Positions 11,044 to 24,628 of a stretch of 64,000 nucleotides of DNA are shown here, in pieces (within the stretch, counting starts at the first letter, position 1; each line of letters begins with the position of its first letter). The notes under the pieces were generated by a model that saw only the letters and a program-made list of their open reading frames with translations, was not told the origin of the DNA and did not search any database. The DNA comes from Amblyornis subalaris (lineage: Eukaryota > Chordata > Aves > Passeriformes > Ptilonorhynchidae), in NCBI GenBank assembly GCA_018881555.1, contig JACAXG010000121.1, positions 1,921,858-1,985,857 of the forward strand, read 5' to 3'. The position numbers and the translations under genes were made by a program.

Positions 11044-14000
11044 AATCACCACTCTGCCTTCAGCCTCAAGCTTGGGGTGCCATAACCAGACTTGTTGTTT
11101 CAAAAGGACCACCACCCTCTGATTCACCCCTGGGCAGCTCAAGCAGAACCCCCAGAGGAGGCTGCGCTTTGTTTAGCTATGTGTCAGCATCTTTTTTTAT
11201 AAGCTGGAATCATCCTGCGAATGAGCTCACACAGGAGAGACTCCAGAGTTCCCAAAGCTGACTTCTAGGTTGTGCATCACCAGGATCCACTGCAAGAGCT
11301 GCTTTTTGGTGTTACAGGACTGTACTGGCTCGGGTGGTGCTCTGTCCTCCCTGGGTGTTCCCCTCTCCAACAGCAGTGCTTCGTGTGATGCTCACCCCCA
11401 GTAACATGGCAAAGGTCACTCTCTGCTCCCTGCACTGCCTGGCCAGCAGCATTCCTGAAAAAAGTCCTTGCTCTGGTGCTTTTATAAGGCCTCGTGCTAA
11501 GCCATCCAATTATGGGAAGCCAAAAGTTGGCCCTGTAAAGCAAAAAGCCCCCTGTATTAAAAACCCGAATATGCTCAGGTAATCGCAGAAAGAAGCAGCT
11601 GGTGCTAATTAATCCAGGACTTCTCCAAATGTNGTTCTGGTGTGGGAAGTGGGAAGCAGAAATTGTTTTTCCGTGACTTGGTGCACAGGTCTCTTCCTTT
11701 CGGAGCCAGAGCAGCCTGCTGAGCAGGGAGCTCTCTCCATGGGAAGCAGCCAGCTGGACAAACCTCCGCAAAAGGAAATCTAGGAGCGGGAAAGGAGGGC
11801 AAGGAAGGATGAAGTGACATTAAACCCATGGCAATGCTGTTGCTGAGTGTTTTTAATTACATCTCATGCACAGTTGTGTTCCTCCTGTGGGTACATGTCC
11901 ACCAGAGTTTGGTATTTTCTGTGGGGCAGCTTGGGCCCTGTGGGGTGGAGGAGCACTTTGCTTCCCACTCCTGATTTCACAGCTGCCTTTGGGGAGGACA
12001 TAAGAAGGGACATCCTTCCTCTCCAGGCTGGTCCTAATGGCATAAGCTGCCATAGGAGTGAGGGCAGTTTCTGCTTCCTTCTTCACAGGGATGGCTCCCA
12101 AGCTCTCCTCTTCCCCCTGCGTAGCAACAGGACTGGGTCTGCTCCTTGCCTGTTTTGATCACGGAGGGCCCACACGTAAGGCTTTAAAAAGGAGCACAAC
12201 AATGAAATTATATGACAGGAGGGAACAGAAGTCATTGTCATCTCCCATCAGCTATCAGTATGCTTTGAAGCATGAGATTTGATTATCCCAGTCACAAAAA
12301 TGCCTAATAATACTGAAGGATATTAGCAAGGCTCCCAAATCAGTATTAAAAGATTAAAACCTTTTAAAGGATCCTTTGTTCCCCTCAAGGAATAAACCCC
12401 AACTGTCAACACCACAAGCTCACCTGTGGTTCCATCTGTTGACTCTTTCCATGTCATGAACCAGGACGACTGACAGAGGCTCTGCAAGGCAAATTTAGGC
12501 CAAAACATCTCACTTTATCCTCTGCCCCCAAGGCCATTAAACGAGCTGTGTGGGGACACCTTCACCGCTCATTTGTGGGTTGAGGCAGCTCTCAATGGAG
12601 CTGTAATGTTTCCAGGCTGGTTTCCAGGCTGAGGTGGATTGGGATTACAGTGACTGTGAGGATCCATAGTGTTCAAACCACCAGGACATCCTTTGCCACT
12701 GTGGATTTTGCAATGGTAGGGGCACTCCAGACACCTCCATGAGTGATGTCATGCTCAGAAATCCACTGTGCTTCTGCATCCCTCGATCCAGTCAGGAGTT
12801 TCCAGGTTCCCTGGTGACTGTGTAAAGCCTGTTTCACTGTGTAAAGACAATGCTTATTTTTTTAATCCAGTTTCAGATTTACATTCATGCAATACAATTT
12901 TTTTTTCTGTAATCCTTACAACACACAAGGACTTTTAATCAACAACTCGATTCTTTCTGTCTTGGAAAAAAAAGAAATAAATTCTGCTCTTTCTCATCAG
13001 GGGAAACCTTTTGTTTACCAGACTGAACCAGGGGAAACTGCAGCTTTCTTCACAGGGCAAGACTTTGAACTTTGAGCCTGCAGAAGCAGCTCTGCTTCTG
13101 CTGCTGGCCATTCTCTGCAATACAGAAGGTAGGAAACAGCAGCAGCCTCACTTCAAATTTGGCAGCAAGCTGGATTCTCCTTCCATTCCTCAACATTTAA
13201 TTGAAGCTACTTAGCACTGTAATGTGTAACATACGACCTCCTTGCAAGCCCCAGCTACGCTGCTCATTAGTCTGTGCACTTTAACAAGATTTTATTGACC
13301 CTCCGGCTAATAGCCCACTTAGCAAGATCCCTACCTGCCGGCGTGACTGCTTGTCAGTAATGTTAGTCAGAGTGCAAAGAGAAATCCCAGAGTTCAAAGC
13401 CATTCAAACGAGCAGGGTGATAGCCACATCCCGGTTTGTCCTTGTGCTGTGATGTAAAAACAAAGGCCACTATCACTACTCTTTTTTTGGTTCTGCCTGG
13501 TGTACACATAGGATTTGGGTTGTGCTGTGCTAAGGCAGCTCTCAGAAAGCAGCAGCCCAAGGAGCTGTGACAGGCAAAGGAAGCACTTTAGTCGAGTTTT
13601 CCAGATGCAGAGCAGAACGTGTAGACCTGCCTGCAATCCTGCAGGAATCCGAGGGCAGGGCAGCTCCGTGGTCTCAGGCCTCTGCTCGTCAGAGCTGTGT
13701 CTTCATCACACGAGTTTGTCTTTGGGCTGGGACGGGGGGACACAGCTCGGCACCAGAGGCGAGGGAGCGCTCGCCCACAAAGTCCCGAACACTCTGCAGC
13801 CAGCCCTGTCAGCCAGGCACGGAATTCACTGCCATAAGAAGATGTCGAGTCGAGGCTGTAGCTCAGTGTCTCAAAGGGCTGCAAAACAGCCTGGTTAGTT
13901 TAGGTGATGGGACTGCCTTTCTTTTTTTGGGGGGGATCAGTTGGTACAGGGACCAGGGCTGCAGGGCCCACGGCTGGGTGCTGATGCTGAGACCCTGAAC

Positions 14001-14819
14001 TGCCCCACAGAAAATCAGTGACTGAGCTTTATCTCTCACTAGAACAAGACTCTCTCTTTTCACGTAGTGTTTTGATTGTTTTGCCCGGGAGTGGCAAGAA
14101 AGAGACTTCTCTTGCTCAGACTTTCACCAGAAGTTTCTCACAGTACTTTCAGCATATGTGAACTCACTGAAAAAAAAGAAAAACCAAGACAACCCATCCT
14201 AAACCAGGCTACACAGGAAATCTGTTTGTTTCTTTGCACTTGTATTTCCACAGGGCTGGTGAATGCAGCATCAAACGAGCTGTGATTGCAGCACTGCCAG
14301 GCGTAGAGGATTTCAGAATGGTTTTTACTCTAGAAAAAAAATTAAAACGAACCACCACATAATTAAAAAAACCTCATCCCAAACCAACAAAACACAGGGA
14401 TAAGTAAGGGGAAGGGAAGAAGAGACAGAAACCATCCGTGAGGTCAGGTGGTTAAGTATTTTAGGATTGCCAAGGTGCTGATCTTAAGCGAAGATAATGC
14501 ATTATGCAGTGGCAAGCTAATGAGACCAGGTCTGTTAAACATGGGCTTGGTGTTACTCAGCTCTGGAGCGCTTCAGATTACACAGGCACAGGTTGGATTT
14601 GCTCACAGCTCTGACAGAGCCAGCAGCAGCCTTTTCTGTAATGTAAGTGATCATATACTGTGGGGAACGGTCCTGCACCGGCAGGGAGGGAAGCCAATGA
14701 CATAATGGGTCTTTTCCATCTCGAAGTTATGTGATTCATCAATTAAACGGATTCAATGGGATAAAGCAGCATGGAAGGGCAATTTGCCTGTAATATGCTG
14801 CCTGACGACTAACCCTCCC
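11044..14819. other. Repeat-poor upstream flank of KCNA1
   Basis: No protein gene is seen. This flank contains no recognisable CR1 copy and only one N (11633). Some AT-rich parts, for example about 13260-13360 and 14440-14790, carry runs of short motifs like those in conserved non-coding elements, but conservation cannot be judged from one sequence. Upstream regulatory function is an inference from position only. Confidence 0.5.
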
Positions 14820-15560
14820 AATTCCAGCCACTCCGCTCGGGATGCAGCCTCCGGCAGCAGTGTCCAGGAGGCTCCGGATGCGCAGCCCCGTTCAGTACCG
14901 AGGCGGGCCGGGACCGGGGCAGCTCCGGGCACTGCGGGCGCAGCCGTCGCCCTCCGGGGCTGCAGCCCCGCTCCGGGCGGGATGTCGGGATGTGCGGCCC
15001 CGCTCCGGGCGGGATGTGCGGCCCTGCCCGCCGCAGGTGTTGCGGGGGGACCTGCGGGCAACCGCGGAGCGGGGGCTCGGCCGGGCTCGGCGCTGTCCCT
15101 CCGCGCACCTGCCCGGCTGCCGAGCCCGCCGTGGCGCTGCCCGTCCCGCAGCCCGTCCCGGGGCCGCCCGCATTGCGTCGGGGGCGCGGCGCGCAGCGTG
15201 CGGGGGCGGCCGGCCCGGGGGCAGCGCGCATCCCTCCCTCCCTCCTCCCTCCCTCCCTCCTCCGCCGGCCCCGGCCCCCGGCGCCCCCGCCCTCCCGCTC
15301 CCCGAGCTGCACCAAGCAGCTCTCAGGTTTCTGCTGATACTGCGGCGTCAAGAAATGGCTCGAGTTTGCTCCTCGCTCTTATGCGCTCAGCAGCCCTCCC
15401 GCTCCTGCCACACGCGCCCCGCTCCTGCCTCCTCCTGCCTCCGCCGCTGCTGCTGCCGGGACGAGCCGAGAGCGACTCCGGGGATGCGGCTGCAGGGCTG
15501 CGGCGCCCTGACATCTCCCCAGCCGCCGCTGCCCGGCGCCCGGCTGCCCGCCCAGCTGTC
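14820..15560. promoter_or_regulatory. CpG island at the KCNA1 5' end
   Basis: This stretch is very GC-rich and dense in CpG dinucleotides, unlike the flanks. It contains repeated GGGCGGG-type boxes that could bind Sp1-family factors, and a local duplication at 14965-15017. It lies about 1.6-2.3 kb upstream of the channel start codon and just upstream of a TATA box and splice donor, which fits a promoter island for KCNA1. The long open frames inside it (for example 14784-15794) are a by-product of high GC content and match no known family. Direction of transcription is inferred from the downstream gene. Confidence 0.75.
14965..15017. repeat. Short direct repeat inside the CpG island
   Basis: A 21-base unit beginning GCCCCGCTCCGGGCGGGAT occurs at 14965-14985 and again at 14997-15017, a 32-base period. 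Each copy contains a CGGGCGGG box, so the repeat duplicates a potential Sp1-type site. Confidence 0.75.
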
Positions 15561-15789
15561 CTAAGGGAACAGAGCTGGAGAGCCCGCAGCTATCTAGGAC
15601 TCCTCGATTTTATTTACGAACTCGAGCCTTTTGGAAAAGGTACTTTGCGCTCTTTTCCACGCGCACCCCCCACCCCCCACTGCGGTTCTCGGCAGAAACT
15701 AATTAAACCCACTCGCCCTTGGTGCAGCCCAAGACAGTGTATGAATATTTCAGTGTCTCGCAGGCAGCCCTGTAAAGCGATCGCTGTGT

Positions 15790-15795
15790 TATAAA
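15790..15795 (+). promoter_or_regulatory. Candidate TATA box for KCNA1
   Basis: TATAAA is followed by a G-rich flank (GAGGGGCG), a typical TATA-box setting. Initiation about 30 bases downstream would fall near 15820, and a consensus splice donor follows at 15942. The combination supports a short non-coding first exon. No transcript evidence is available. Confidence 0.5.
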
Positions 15796-15819
15796 GAGGG
15801 GCGCAAGAGGAGCAGGAGG

Positions 15820-15941
15820 AGGGTTAAGTTTGCCGCTGCGGTTTTTGTTTTGGTTTGGTTTTTTTGGATGCTGCTGCAAGGCGACTTGACGCATTCCGGC
15901 ACTGGCTCCTACTCCTGACCAGCGCATCTCCCCCGGAGCAG
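15820..15941 (+). other. Probable KCNA1 first exon (5' UTR)
   Basis: The start is estimated from the TATA box. The end is the exon side of a strong splice donor, GGAGCAG followed by GTAAGG at 15942-15947. Mammalian KCNA1 is known to have untranslated upstream sequence with the whole coding region in the last exon, and this arrangement agrees with that. The exon contains no coding sequence of the channel. The start position may be wrong by tens of bases or more. Confidence 0.45.
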
Positions 15942-15947
15942 GTAAGG
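15942..15947 (+). other. Splice donor candidate
   Basis: CAG then GTAAGG is a near-perfect donor consensus. Possible partners are acceptors ending at 16044 (after a TC-rich tract), 16959 (CCTTTAG) or 17016 (CCCTCCCTGCAG). The choice cannot be made from sequence alone. Confidence 0.55.
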
Positions 15948-16019
15948 AAAAGCCCCTTCTCCCCGCCGCTCTTACGCTCTGTTTTGGACGGTTTGGGTCT
16001 GGGATGTCGATCTCCCTCC

Positions 16020-16044
16020 CCTTGTCTCTCTCTCTCTCTCTCAG
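16020..16044 (+). other. (TC)n tract ending in CAG, acceptor candidate
   Basis: A pure pyrimidine TC repeat runs directly into CAG followed by TTACG. It would be an excellent 3' splice site, but with the donor at 15942 it would give an intron of only 103 bases. Acceptors further on would give introns of about 1.0-1.1 kb. Confidence 0.4.
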
Positions 16045-16608
16045 TTACGTTTAGCTGCTGCCAAGCAGGAGAGGGGATGCTTTGCTCCCCTGTCCTAATC
16101 CCCCCCCGTTGGTGCGATGGAGTTGGCAGTGCTCGGCTAAGTCTGCACAGCGGGCAGCGCGGTGCTCAGGAGACTCCTTGCAGGAGCTGGCCCCGCTGAA
16201 GTTGCCCGGGCAGCCCTCCCGATGAGTTCGGGGCACCTTCCTGCCCTGGAGGCCTCGGTGCATGTCCGGGGACGTGCAGGAGCGCGTAGAACTCCGCATG
16301 TGCTGCCGTAGTGGGCAGAACGGGATGTTCGTGCTGGTGTGAAAGCCAATCCATTGCGCCTGAGAGTGTGCGTCTGTGTGTGAGTGTGGAGGGGCTTGGG
16401 GGCTGGTTTATTCTGTTTCTCTCCTCCCTGGCAGCCTCCATCCTGCGAGCGAGCTTTCTGCCTTCAAAGTAGAGTGTTTCCATCCCTCCCTCCCTCCCCA
16501 GCGCAGGAGAGGAGAGGAGCAGGGCGGTGGGGGGGGGGGTGAAAGAGGCAGGTGATGGAAATTTGCTGAGTTGGCATTGCAAGGACTCGCCTCCCAGCCG
16601 GCCCGTGA

Positions 16609-16680
16609 TTTATATATTTATTTATATATTTATTTATTTATTTTATGTGTATGTGCGTGTGTGTGTGTGTGGTGTGTGGT
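16609..16680. repeat. AT-rich / TG simple repeat
   Basis: A TATATTTA/ATTT repeat passes into a (GT)n tract. It sits upstream of the KCNA1 start, either in the putative intron or in the 5' leader depending on which acceptor is used. Confidence 0.85.
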
Positions 16681-16704
16681 AGCTCCGTGACAGCAGCTGC
16701 GGCG

Positions 16705-16743
16705 ATGGTCGAGCCGGCGAGAAAAGTGGACGGATCGAGTTAA
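16705..16743 (+). other. Upstream ORF, 12 codons
   Basis: ATG in a good context (GCGGCGATGG, G at -3 and +4) followed by 12 codons and TAA. If this stretch is exonic, ribosomes could initiate here before the channel start at 17151. Whether it is in the mature leader depends on the acceptor used. It is too short to show family relationships. Confidence 0.35.
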
Positions 16744-16801
16744 AGGCTAAAGGAGACGGCTGGGGAGGGGAACCCCGGCCTGGGGGTGCACTCCATAGAC
16801 C

Positions 16802-16830
16802 TTCAGCCTCCCGCTTTGGGGGACAGGACC
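16802..16830 (+). promoter_or_regulatory. RE1-like split motif (weak)
   Basis: TTCAGCCTC and GGACAGGACC resemble the left (TTCAGCACC) and right (GGACAGCGCC) halves of the REST/NRSF element, in the right order and strand. Their centre spacing of about 19-20 bases is close to the expanded spacings known for this factor. Both halves have mismatches, so the site is only a candidate. Confidence 0.2.
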
Positions 16831-16862
16831 CCTCACCTTACCTGCCCTCTGTCCCCCCTAAA

Positions 16863-18626
<1,764 letters not shown>

Positions 18627-18916
18627 ACAAAACAAAAACTAAACAAAATCCCCACTCACAGCTTGAAGACTTTAGTGACANAGTCACACTTTGTAGATGC
18701 TTTACTGATAGTCTCTGAATGCTTTATTTACCTCGTAAATGCATTGTTGCATTGCGAATCTTTGCTCTGCGATAAAGAAGCTTCCAGGATCCATGAAAGA
18801 TAAAGTTCTGTTTATTTTCAAAAAGCATTTTCCACCTGGTAAATGATAACCATTTCAACTAGTTTAGTTTGAAGCCGTATGATGCTAGACCTAAACTTTT
18901 CCGCTCCCATCTCCTC

Positions 18917-18948
18917 TTTTATTTTTTTTTTNANTTTTTTTTTTTTTT
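18917..18948. repeat. T-rich run with two Ns
   Basis: A nearly pure T tract interrupted by A and two N positions (18932 and 18934). The Ns probably reflect length or base uncertainty in the homopolymer. Confidence 0.8.
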
Positions 18949-19751
18949 GGATAAATTTAACTTACACTAAGCAAGACAGTTTTTAGAGCTATAAAGCATA
19001 TGCATGGATTCCAGTAAAAATATTCTGCAAAACTGCACAGTTGCAAGAAAGTGCATCAGATAATAATAGTCAAAAAGGATTAGCCCAAAGCTGCGGCAAG
19101 CCCTTGCCGTGGTTTTTACGGAGGAGTGCAAATTCTCCTTCCGCCCCCTCTGTGAAAGATTACATGCTTCCAGCCTCCAGATCCACACAGCACCTTATTA
19201 AAAACCTCCTTAAGCCCGGTCTCTTTTGCTGTCCGTAGAAGAAATAGCCTAAAAGGAAAATAACAAACACGACTGAGGACAAACCATCTGCAATGCTGCT
19301 AAGTTCTCTCACATGCAGATGATAGAAACACACTCTCCCCCCCTCCCGTTCGGAACTGGATACGAAACTTTAAGCCCCTCTGTTGCAAGATAGCACAATG
19401 GAGTTTAATATAAGCATGTTTGAATTTGATACTGTTTATTTTATGATCGCATGCTTGAAACGTTACCTCAGACAATAGCGGATAAGCTTTCGTTTGAACT
19501 GAATCTTCTAAAAATAGGTCCTTTCTCTCTCTTTTTTAGTTTCTTTTCTTTTTCGTTTTTGATTTGCATTCACCAGAAGTGCACTCCTTAATTTACTAAA
19601 TCGTTGACTAGTAATTTAAAGTACTGTATTTAAGTGCGTATGTTAGTCAAATGGGAACAATAACTTTTGGAGATCAAAGCATGTTCAAATATTCAGCATT
19701 ATGGCCTATTTGATTAAAGTGTAACTTGAACTAAGTAATGCATGAATTCAG

Positions 19752-19817
19752 TAATAATAATAACGATGATAATAATAATAACAANGATAACGATAACAAT
19801 AAAAATAAAAAAAAAAA
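19752..19817. repeat. AAT/ATA-type microsatellite
   Basis: Imperfect ATA/AAC/GAT triplet repeat ending in an A-rich tract. It contains one N and lies in the probable 3' UTR. Confidence 0.85.
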
Positions 19818-21310
19818 TTGCGCTTGATAGACTGAGGGCCTGAATGAACTGATTAGAGAAACCTGATTGTTTTCCTGCATTGCTCAGGGAAATGAGTTGG
19901 CTTTTGTCCAGGCGTTGTCAGAAAGGAACTTATCCCATCCCTTAAAGGGAAAGCTATANGGAAAATTAAGAAGTCGAGTTATATATAGCAACACCTAAAA
20001 CCTAGTATCCTTTATAGACGAGAGGTGCAGATGCATGCTTTTTGGTGCATTCTCAGAATGTAAATGAAACTTATCTACTATATGCATCCAAATTGCAGCA
20101 GCTGGTTTCTTTTGCAGTCATCGGTTGAGACTTTTTCGTATTCCCCCAAAAGTCACCGGAGAGACTCAGCAGGCTGACTCAGAGAGCTGCGCAGTGCCTT
20201 TATCTCACACCCCCAAACTGCTGAAAGTGCCTCCAGGAACAGGGAGCGTCAGGGACACCGGAGGGCAGGGCGAGCAGCCAGGCCACTGCCGGGGTGCTCC
20301 GTGCTGTCCCCTGGCACGGCACGGGAGGGGTAGAGGCAGAAGGGCCAAGTGTGAGTGAGAGGGAGGCAGAAGAGGCGGGCAGAGAGCACCAGTGCCCGCG
20401 GGAGACCTTCCTTCCCCAGCCCTCCGATGCTGCAGGGCTCAGCACTTGCTTCTGCCAGGTAGCTCACAGTTGTGTTCATGCAAGGCTTCGGGTTTCCTTA
20501 GGTTGTTCGTAGAGACATCGCTGCCATCATTGTTTCTGCCCTTGCTTGCCCTGAGGTGGCTTTTTGGCAGCCTGTGCCTGCAGGGCAGGGCGCGGGAGGG
20601 ACTGGGGACAGGCATCGCCCTGTCGGGCAGCCAGGCTGGAGGGCTGTGCTCTTCTTTCCCTGAGATTCCCCAGCAGGCAGGTGGGANAGGCTTTCCAGTG
20701 CCCTCCCACCCCTGTGTCCTCCATCCCCTTTCAGCAGAGTGTCAGATCTTAAATCCCATCACAGCCTTTGAGCCATACTCTTCTTTCTGGTCCCGGATCT
20801 TGNTCTTCCATCCTCCTCTGGGGAAGGAAGCAATGCTCGGAGAAGGTATCTTCTGCGACATGCCAGCCTTGACTGCTAGGCCCTGGACGATAAGAACCTT
20901 TGATCTAGGCTGATGTAGGCACTAATCTTTCTTTATTAAATGGACAAAGTTGAGGATCTTCATTCTGCACTTAGCATGTGGCCAACTGCTGTTGAACACT
21001 TCTCCTTCCACACTGTACAGATCCTTTCTTCCCCGACCTTTCTGAGACGTGTATATATGTGTATAAATACATATATATGTCTGTCTGCTCCTGTGTCCCC
21101 CACAGGTCTGCAGACACATGTATATATAAAATCAAGGCACTTAGAGAGAGAAACCAACCCCAACTCTGCAGTTACGCACAAGCTTNACCTGCCAGGTTTC
21201 CAGCAAGACTTGACTTTATTTCTCACTGTGTGACTTCTGTGAATCTGAGCGAGGAGAAGGCGATCAAGGACTGAGGGAGCTCTAACCCCTGCAGGAAGTG
21301 CAAAGCATCA

Positions 21311-21316
21311 AATAAA
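21311..21316 (+). terminator. KCNA1: Poly(A) signal candidate (AATAAA)
   Basis: Canonical hexamer about 2.7 kb after the stop codon. Downstream sequence (CTCTTGTAAAGCTTCTTTCC) is T-rich but only modestly GT-rich. It could produce a shorter KCNA1 transcript. Confidence 0.3.
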
Positions 21317-21957
21317 ACAGGGCATTACATCCTCTTGTAAAGCTTCTTTCCTGCCCCCTGCTCACGGCCCTGCCCACTGTACACCTCTCTCCCCGTTAAA
21401 CTCCAGTGGTCCCGATCTTCCCAAACTCTTGAATCCTAGGATATGACTTCTGATGTCAAAATGGACTNGAATGCTGCACTCAGCTTGTAAAACAACCATC
21501 TGACCACACCAAACAGCAATAATCAATTCAGTGCTATGGGACTGATGATCAGGAAGATGCACCTGGGAGATGAGGCCTCCCTTTGGCAGCTCCTGCCCCA
21601 GCTGGGTGTGCACAGCTCAGGTCAGTGTGCAGGGTGATGCTCACTCTGCTTATGCTCAGAGGAAAGTGCTGCATGCAGCGATTCTTGGTCAGGGGACCGG
21701 GAGGGATCGTTAGGACTCGTGTTTTGGGGAGCCTGAACGTTGCTTTGTCCATTTATAGCTCACTGCAAAGGATCTCAATCCATATGGAGTACAGGAGTCA
21801 ACCTCATGTAGCATAGGCATGCGTTTTCGACAAGTTTGACACACAAAAAAGAACAACAGAAACCAGGCTCTTACTCCCTTTACACAGGAGTGCTGAAATG
21901 TCTTTGTGGGCCTGAAGGTGCACTTAACAAACTGCCTGTTCCTATCAGCAAGCATCC

Positions 21958-22020
21958 TTTTCCTTATTTCTTTATTTCTTTTCTTTTCTTTTCCTATCTC
22001 CTTTTTTTTTTTTTTTTTTT
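21958..22020. repeat. T-rich low-complexity tract
   Basis: TTTCT-type repeats ending in 19 consecutive T. Low-complexity sequence within the probable 3' UTR. Confidence 0.85.
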
Positions 22021-24243
22021 CCCTTTTGGCCCTTATGTTTCTTCTTTTCTGGACATGAACTCTGAGGGGTTTTTCATGTGATGGGAAGAGGACTGGAAAT
22101 GAACTGATGGCCAATTTAGTGCATCTCTGAAAGAGTCAAGANAATTCTTTTGGTAGGGGCCTCCTGGGAGCGATGCCCAGTTATGCTGGCCAGGGAGACC
22201 AGTGGCTGTGGGCTGGGCTGTGGTTTGGTGAGGGGAGGGCAGCTATTCCAGCAGAAGGAGTCACCCCCCGAGCCTCCTTTACCAGCCACTCCTCTGTGCC
22301 TCTCTGTGCTTCTTCGCTGGTCCTGTGCAGCTTTTCCTTCATCCGGGGAAGGGAGNGAGGGAACTCACCTGGCAAGGGCAAGGCAGCAGTGCACTGCAGT
22401 GCAGAGGCAGGGATGGAGCGAGAGGCAGTGGGCAGGAATCCCATAGGCTGGAATCCTTGCCAAAATTCCCCATCTGCTCCTACCATTCTTAGCTCTACAG
22501 CACTCGGGAAAGGCAGAGGAGCAAGGGGAGGGTGACAATGAAAGACTATGTGCCCTGTTCCTTCCCAGAACCGGGGGGCTGCTGCCAGACTGCCAAGAGC
22601 TCAAACCCTGTGCGTGGCAGCTGCAGCACAGACCATGAGCTGGATTCACTGTCCTTCATGGGGGAGTTGGTGTGCAGTAAGCCAGGCTGTGAGCTCCCAG
22701 CATCCCAGCAAACCCGTGCAGATTCCCTGCATGGAGTCTCCCAAGCCTTATCTCCACTGGGGACCTCAGGAAAGCTAATCCGAATTAATGAAAGGTGTGC
22801 ATTTAAAGTAGATTTGTTAAACTGCTTTAAAGCCCAGCATGGACATTCTGTTGCAGTATTAAAGCAACCTTAATCTGATTTTGGAGTCATTCTTTTTGAA
22901 AGGAAAGTAACCTGAATTGCATTAAGGCTGCTTTAATTCCGAACACAATGGGGCTTAATGCAGTTTACCTCATCTGCCTCACAAGTTCATTCAGACAGAT
23001 AAGCCTTCGGTAATCATTGGATGGACTGGAAGTGACCCTGCTGGGCAGGGGCGGCTGGGCAGAGCGTGCCCACGTGCCGCGAGCGCTGCGGGCTCACGGC
23101 CTGGCTCACTCGGGGGACAGCACTCCGGCCNGGGAGCAGCCCTGCTCCGTCCCTTCCTCTGCTCCTGCTCCACACGTTCGTGGGGACAGCCAGTCCCGCT
23201 GCCTTCTGGGAAGCTGACCACGGTCGCGGCCCCGGGAAAGGAATTTTCCACTCGCCAAACTGCACTCGTGCTCAGCCAGGTGTGGGCAAGCACTGGGAAG
23301 GCAGCACTGGACACAGGAGGACAAAANTCAGCAAAAGTCCTCTTGTTTGGAGCAGTGATTCCTGCCCAAGCAGAGGATTCAGAGGTCAGACCCTTCTCAG
23401 CAAATCAGCCGTGTGTCATTCCCTACAGGCTGCAGTGGCCCAAATCAACAGCTGGAGCAGTGGCAACCTTTGTTGACAGGTTTTTTACCAAGGGACAATT
23501 GTTTCCATGAGGCAGAAGTACAGAAGGTTGGTTTCTGTTAGGAGAGAGCTGAAGCCCAAAGTGGAACATAAACACCTGCTGATTTTCAGGAACTGAGGGC
23601 GAGTTTCACTCTGCCATAGCTCCCACTTGAACAGTGCAGTTTCTTACACCCGCACTTATGAAACAAAACACAACCAACACTAGGCCAGGAACAACCAGAA
23701 TTGATTAGAAAAAGGTGGAAAGTTGTATTTCAGAGCAAAATCTTCTGCATACATGTGCAATACATGGAGAGAATGTATTCCTTCCCAAATATTAGCTTGG
23801 TAAGTGTTACTGGAGGGGTGCCATTCTGGATTAATCTTTCCCCCTAACATGAAGAAGAGGNAGGTACTGCAGCTTTTCCAGGGATGGTCTGATCCTGTAG
23901 GCTTCCAGCAGCCTCATGCCAGCGATCCCCACGTTAATGTCAGACTCCCAGGGGTGCAGAATGGGCTCCAAGGTGGGATTTCCCTCCGGAGCTGGGAGGC
24001 TGTCCTTGCAGCTGCACAGCAGGGCAGGTTTGTTCCAGCCCTGCCCACCGCAGGTCTGGAACAGGCTCCTTGTCCGACAGGCTTTAACCAGGGACCTGCC
24101 CTTCCATTTCGGTTGGACTTAATTCAGGCTGAGTTTCTTTCTCTGTTTTCTGTTNTTCTGGCTTTACTTAATCAGGTGTAGGGAATTTATTTTTCCTGAA
24201 ATGCTTGTCGAGTATTCTTAAAGGTGTCAGTATTTGTATCTGC

Positions 24244-24261
24244 AAAAAAAAAAAAAAAAAA
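24244..24261. repeat. Poly(A) run
   Basis: Uninterrupted run of 18 A in the probable 3' UTR. Confidence 0.85.
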
Positions 24262-24524
24262 TGAAACTTCAGGGTGTTCTACAGTTTCACTCAGTCCAGG
24301 TGAACTTGCCACCGGTGAGGTCAACAATTTATGCTGTCAAGGCNCAGCATGCTTTGATATTTTCAAAGGAAATCAAACGAAACTGAGGTCTTAACTGAAA
24401 TTTGTCTCAAGGTTTCTGTTAATATCGATGTAATTCTGTATATTTCACCTGTTCACAGGCTCTAGCAAATGTCACTACAAGTTATATATATANAAAAAAN
24501 TCATCTTCCATTTCTAGTTTCTAT

Positions 24525-24530
24525 AATAAA
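24525..24530 (+). terminator. KCNA1: Poly(A) signal candidate (AATAAA)
   Basis: Canonical hexamer followed within 20-70 bases by T/GT-rich segments such as GTTCCTTTAGGTG and GTTATTGTTTC. It is a plausible cleavage region near 24.55 kb for a 5.9-kb 3' UTR. Confidence 0.35.
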
Positions 24531-24628
24531 ATGAAGAGGCTGCATTCAGTTCCTTTAGGTGCATCAGTCTTTGATCCATGTTATTGTTTCANTGACATTT
24601 CTACAATGTAATTGGGATCAAATGTATA

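Noticed and set aside
14784..15794. 336-codon open frame through the CpG island
   Set aside because: Pro/Ala/Arg-rich translation typical of GC-rich promoter DNA. Other frames on both strands are also open, and no family resemblance is seen.
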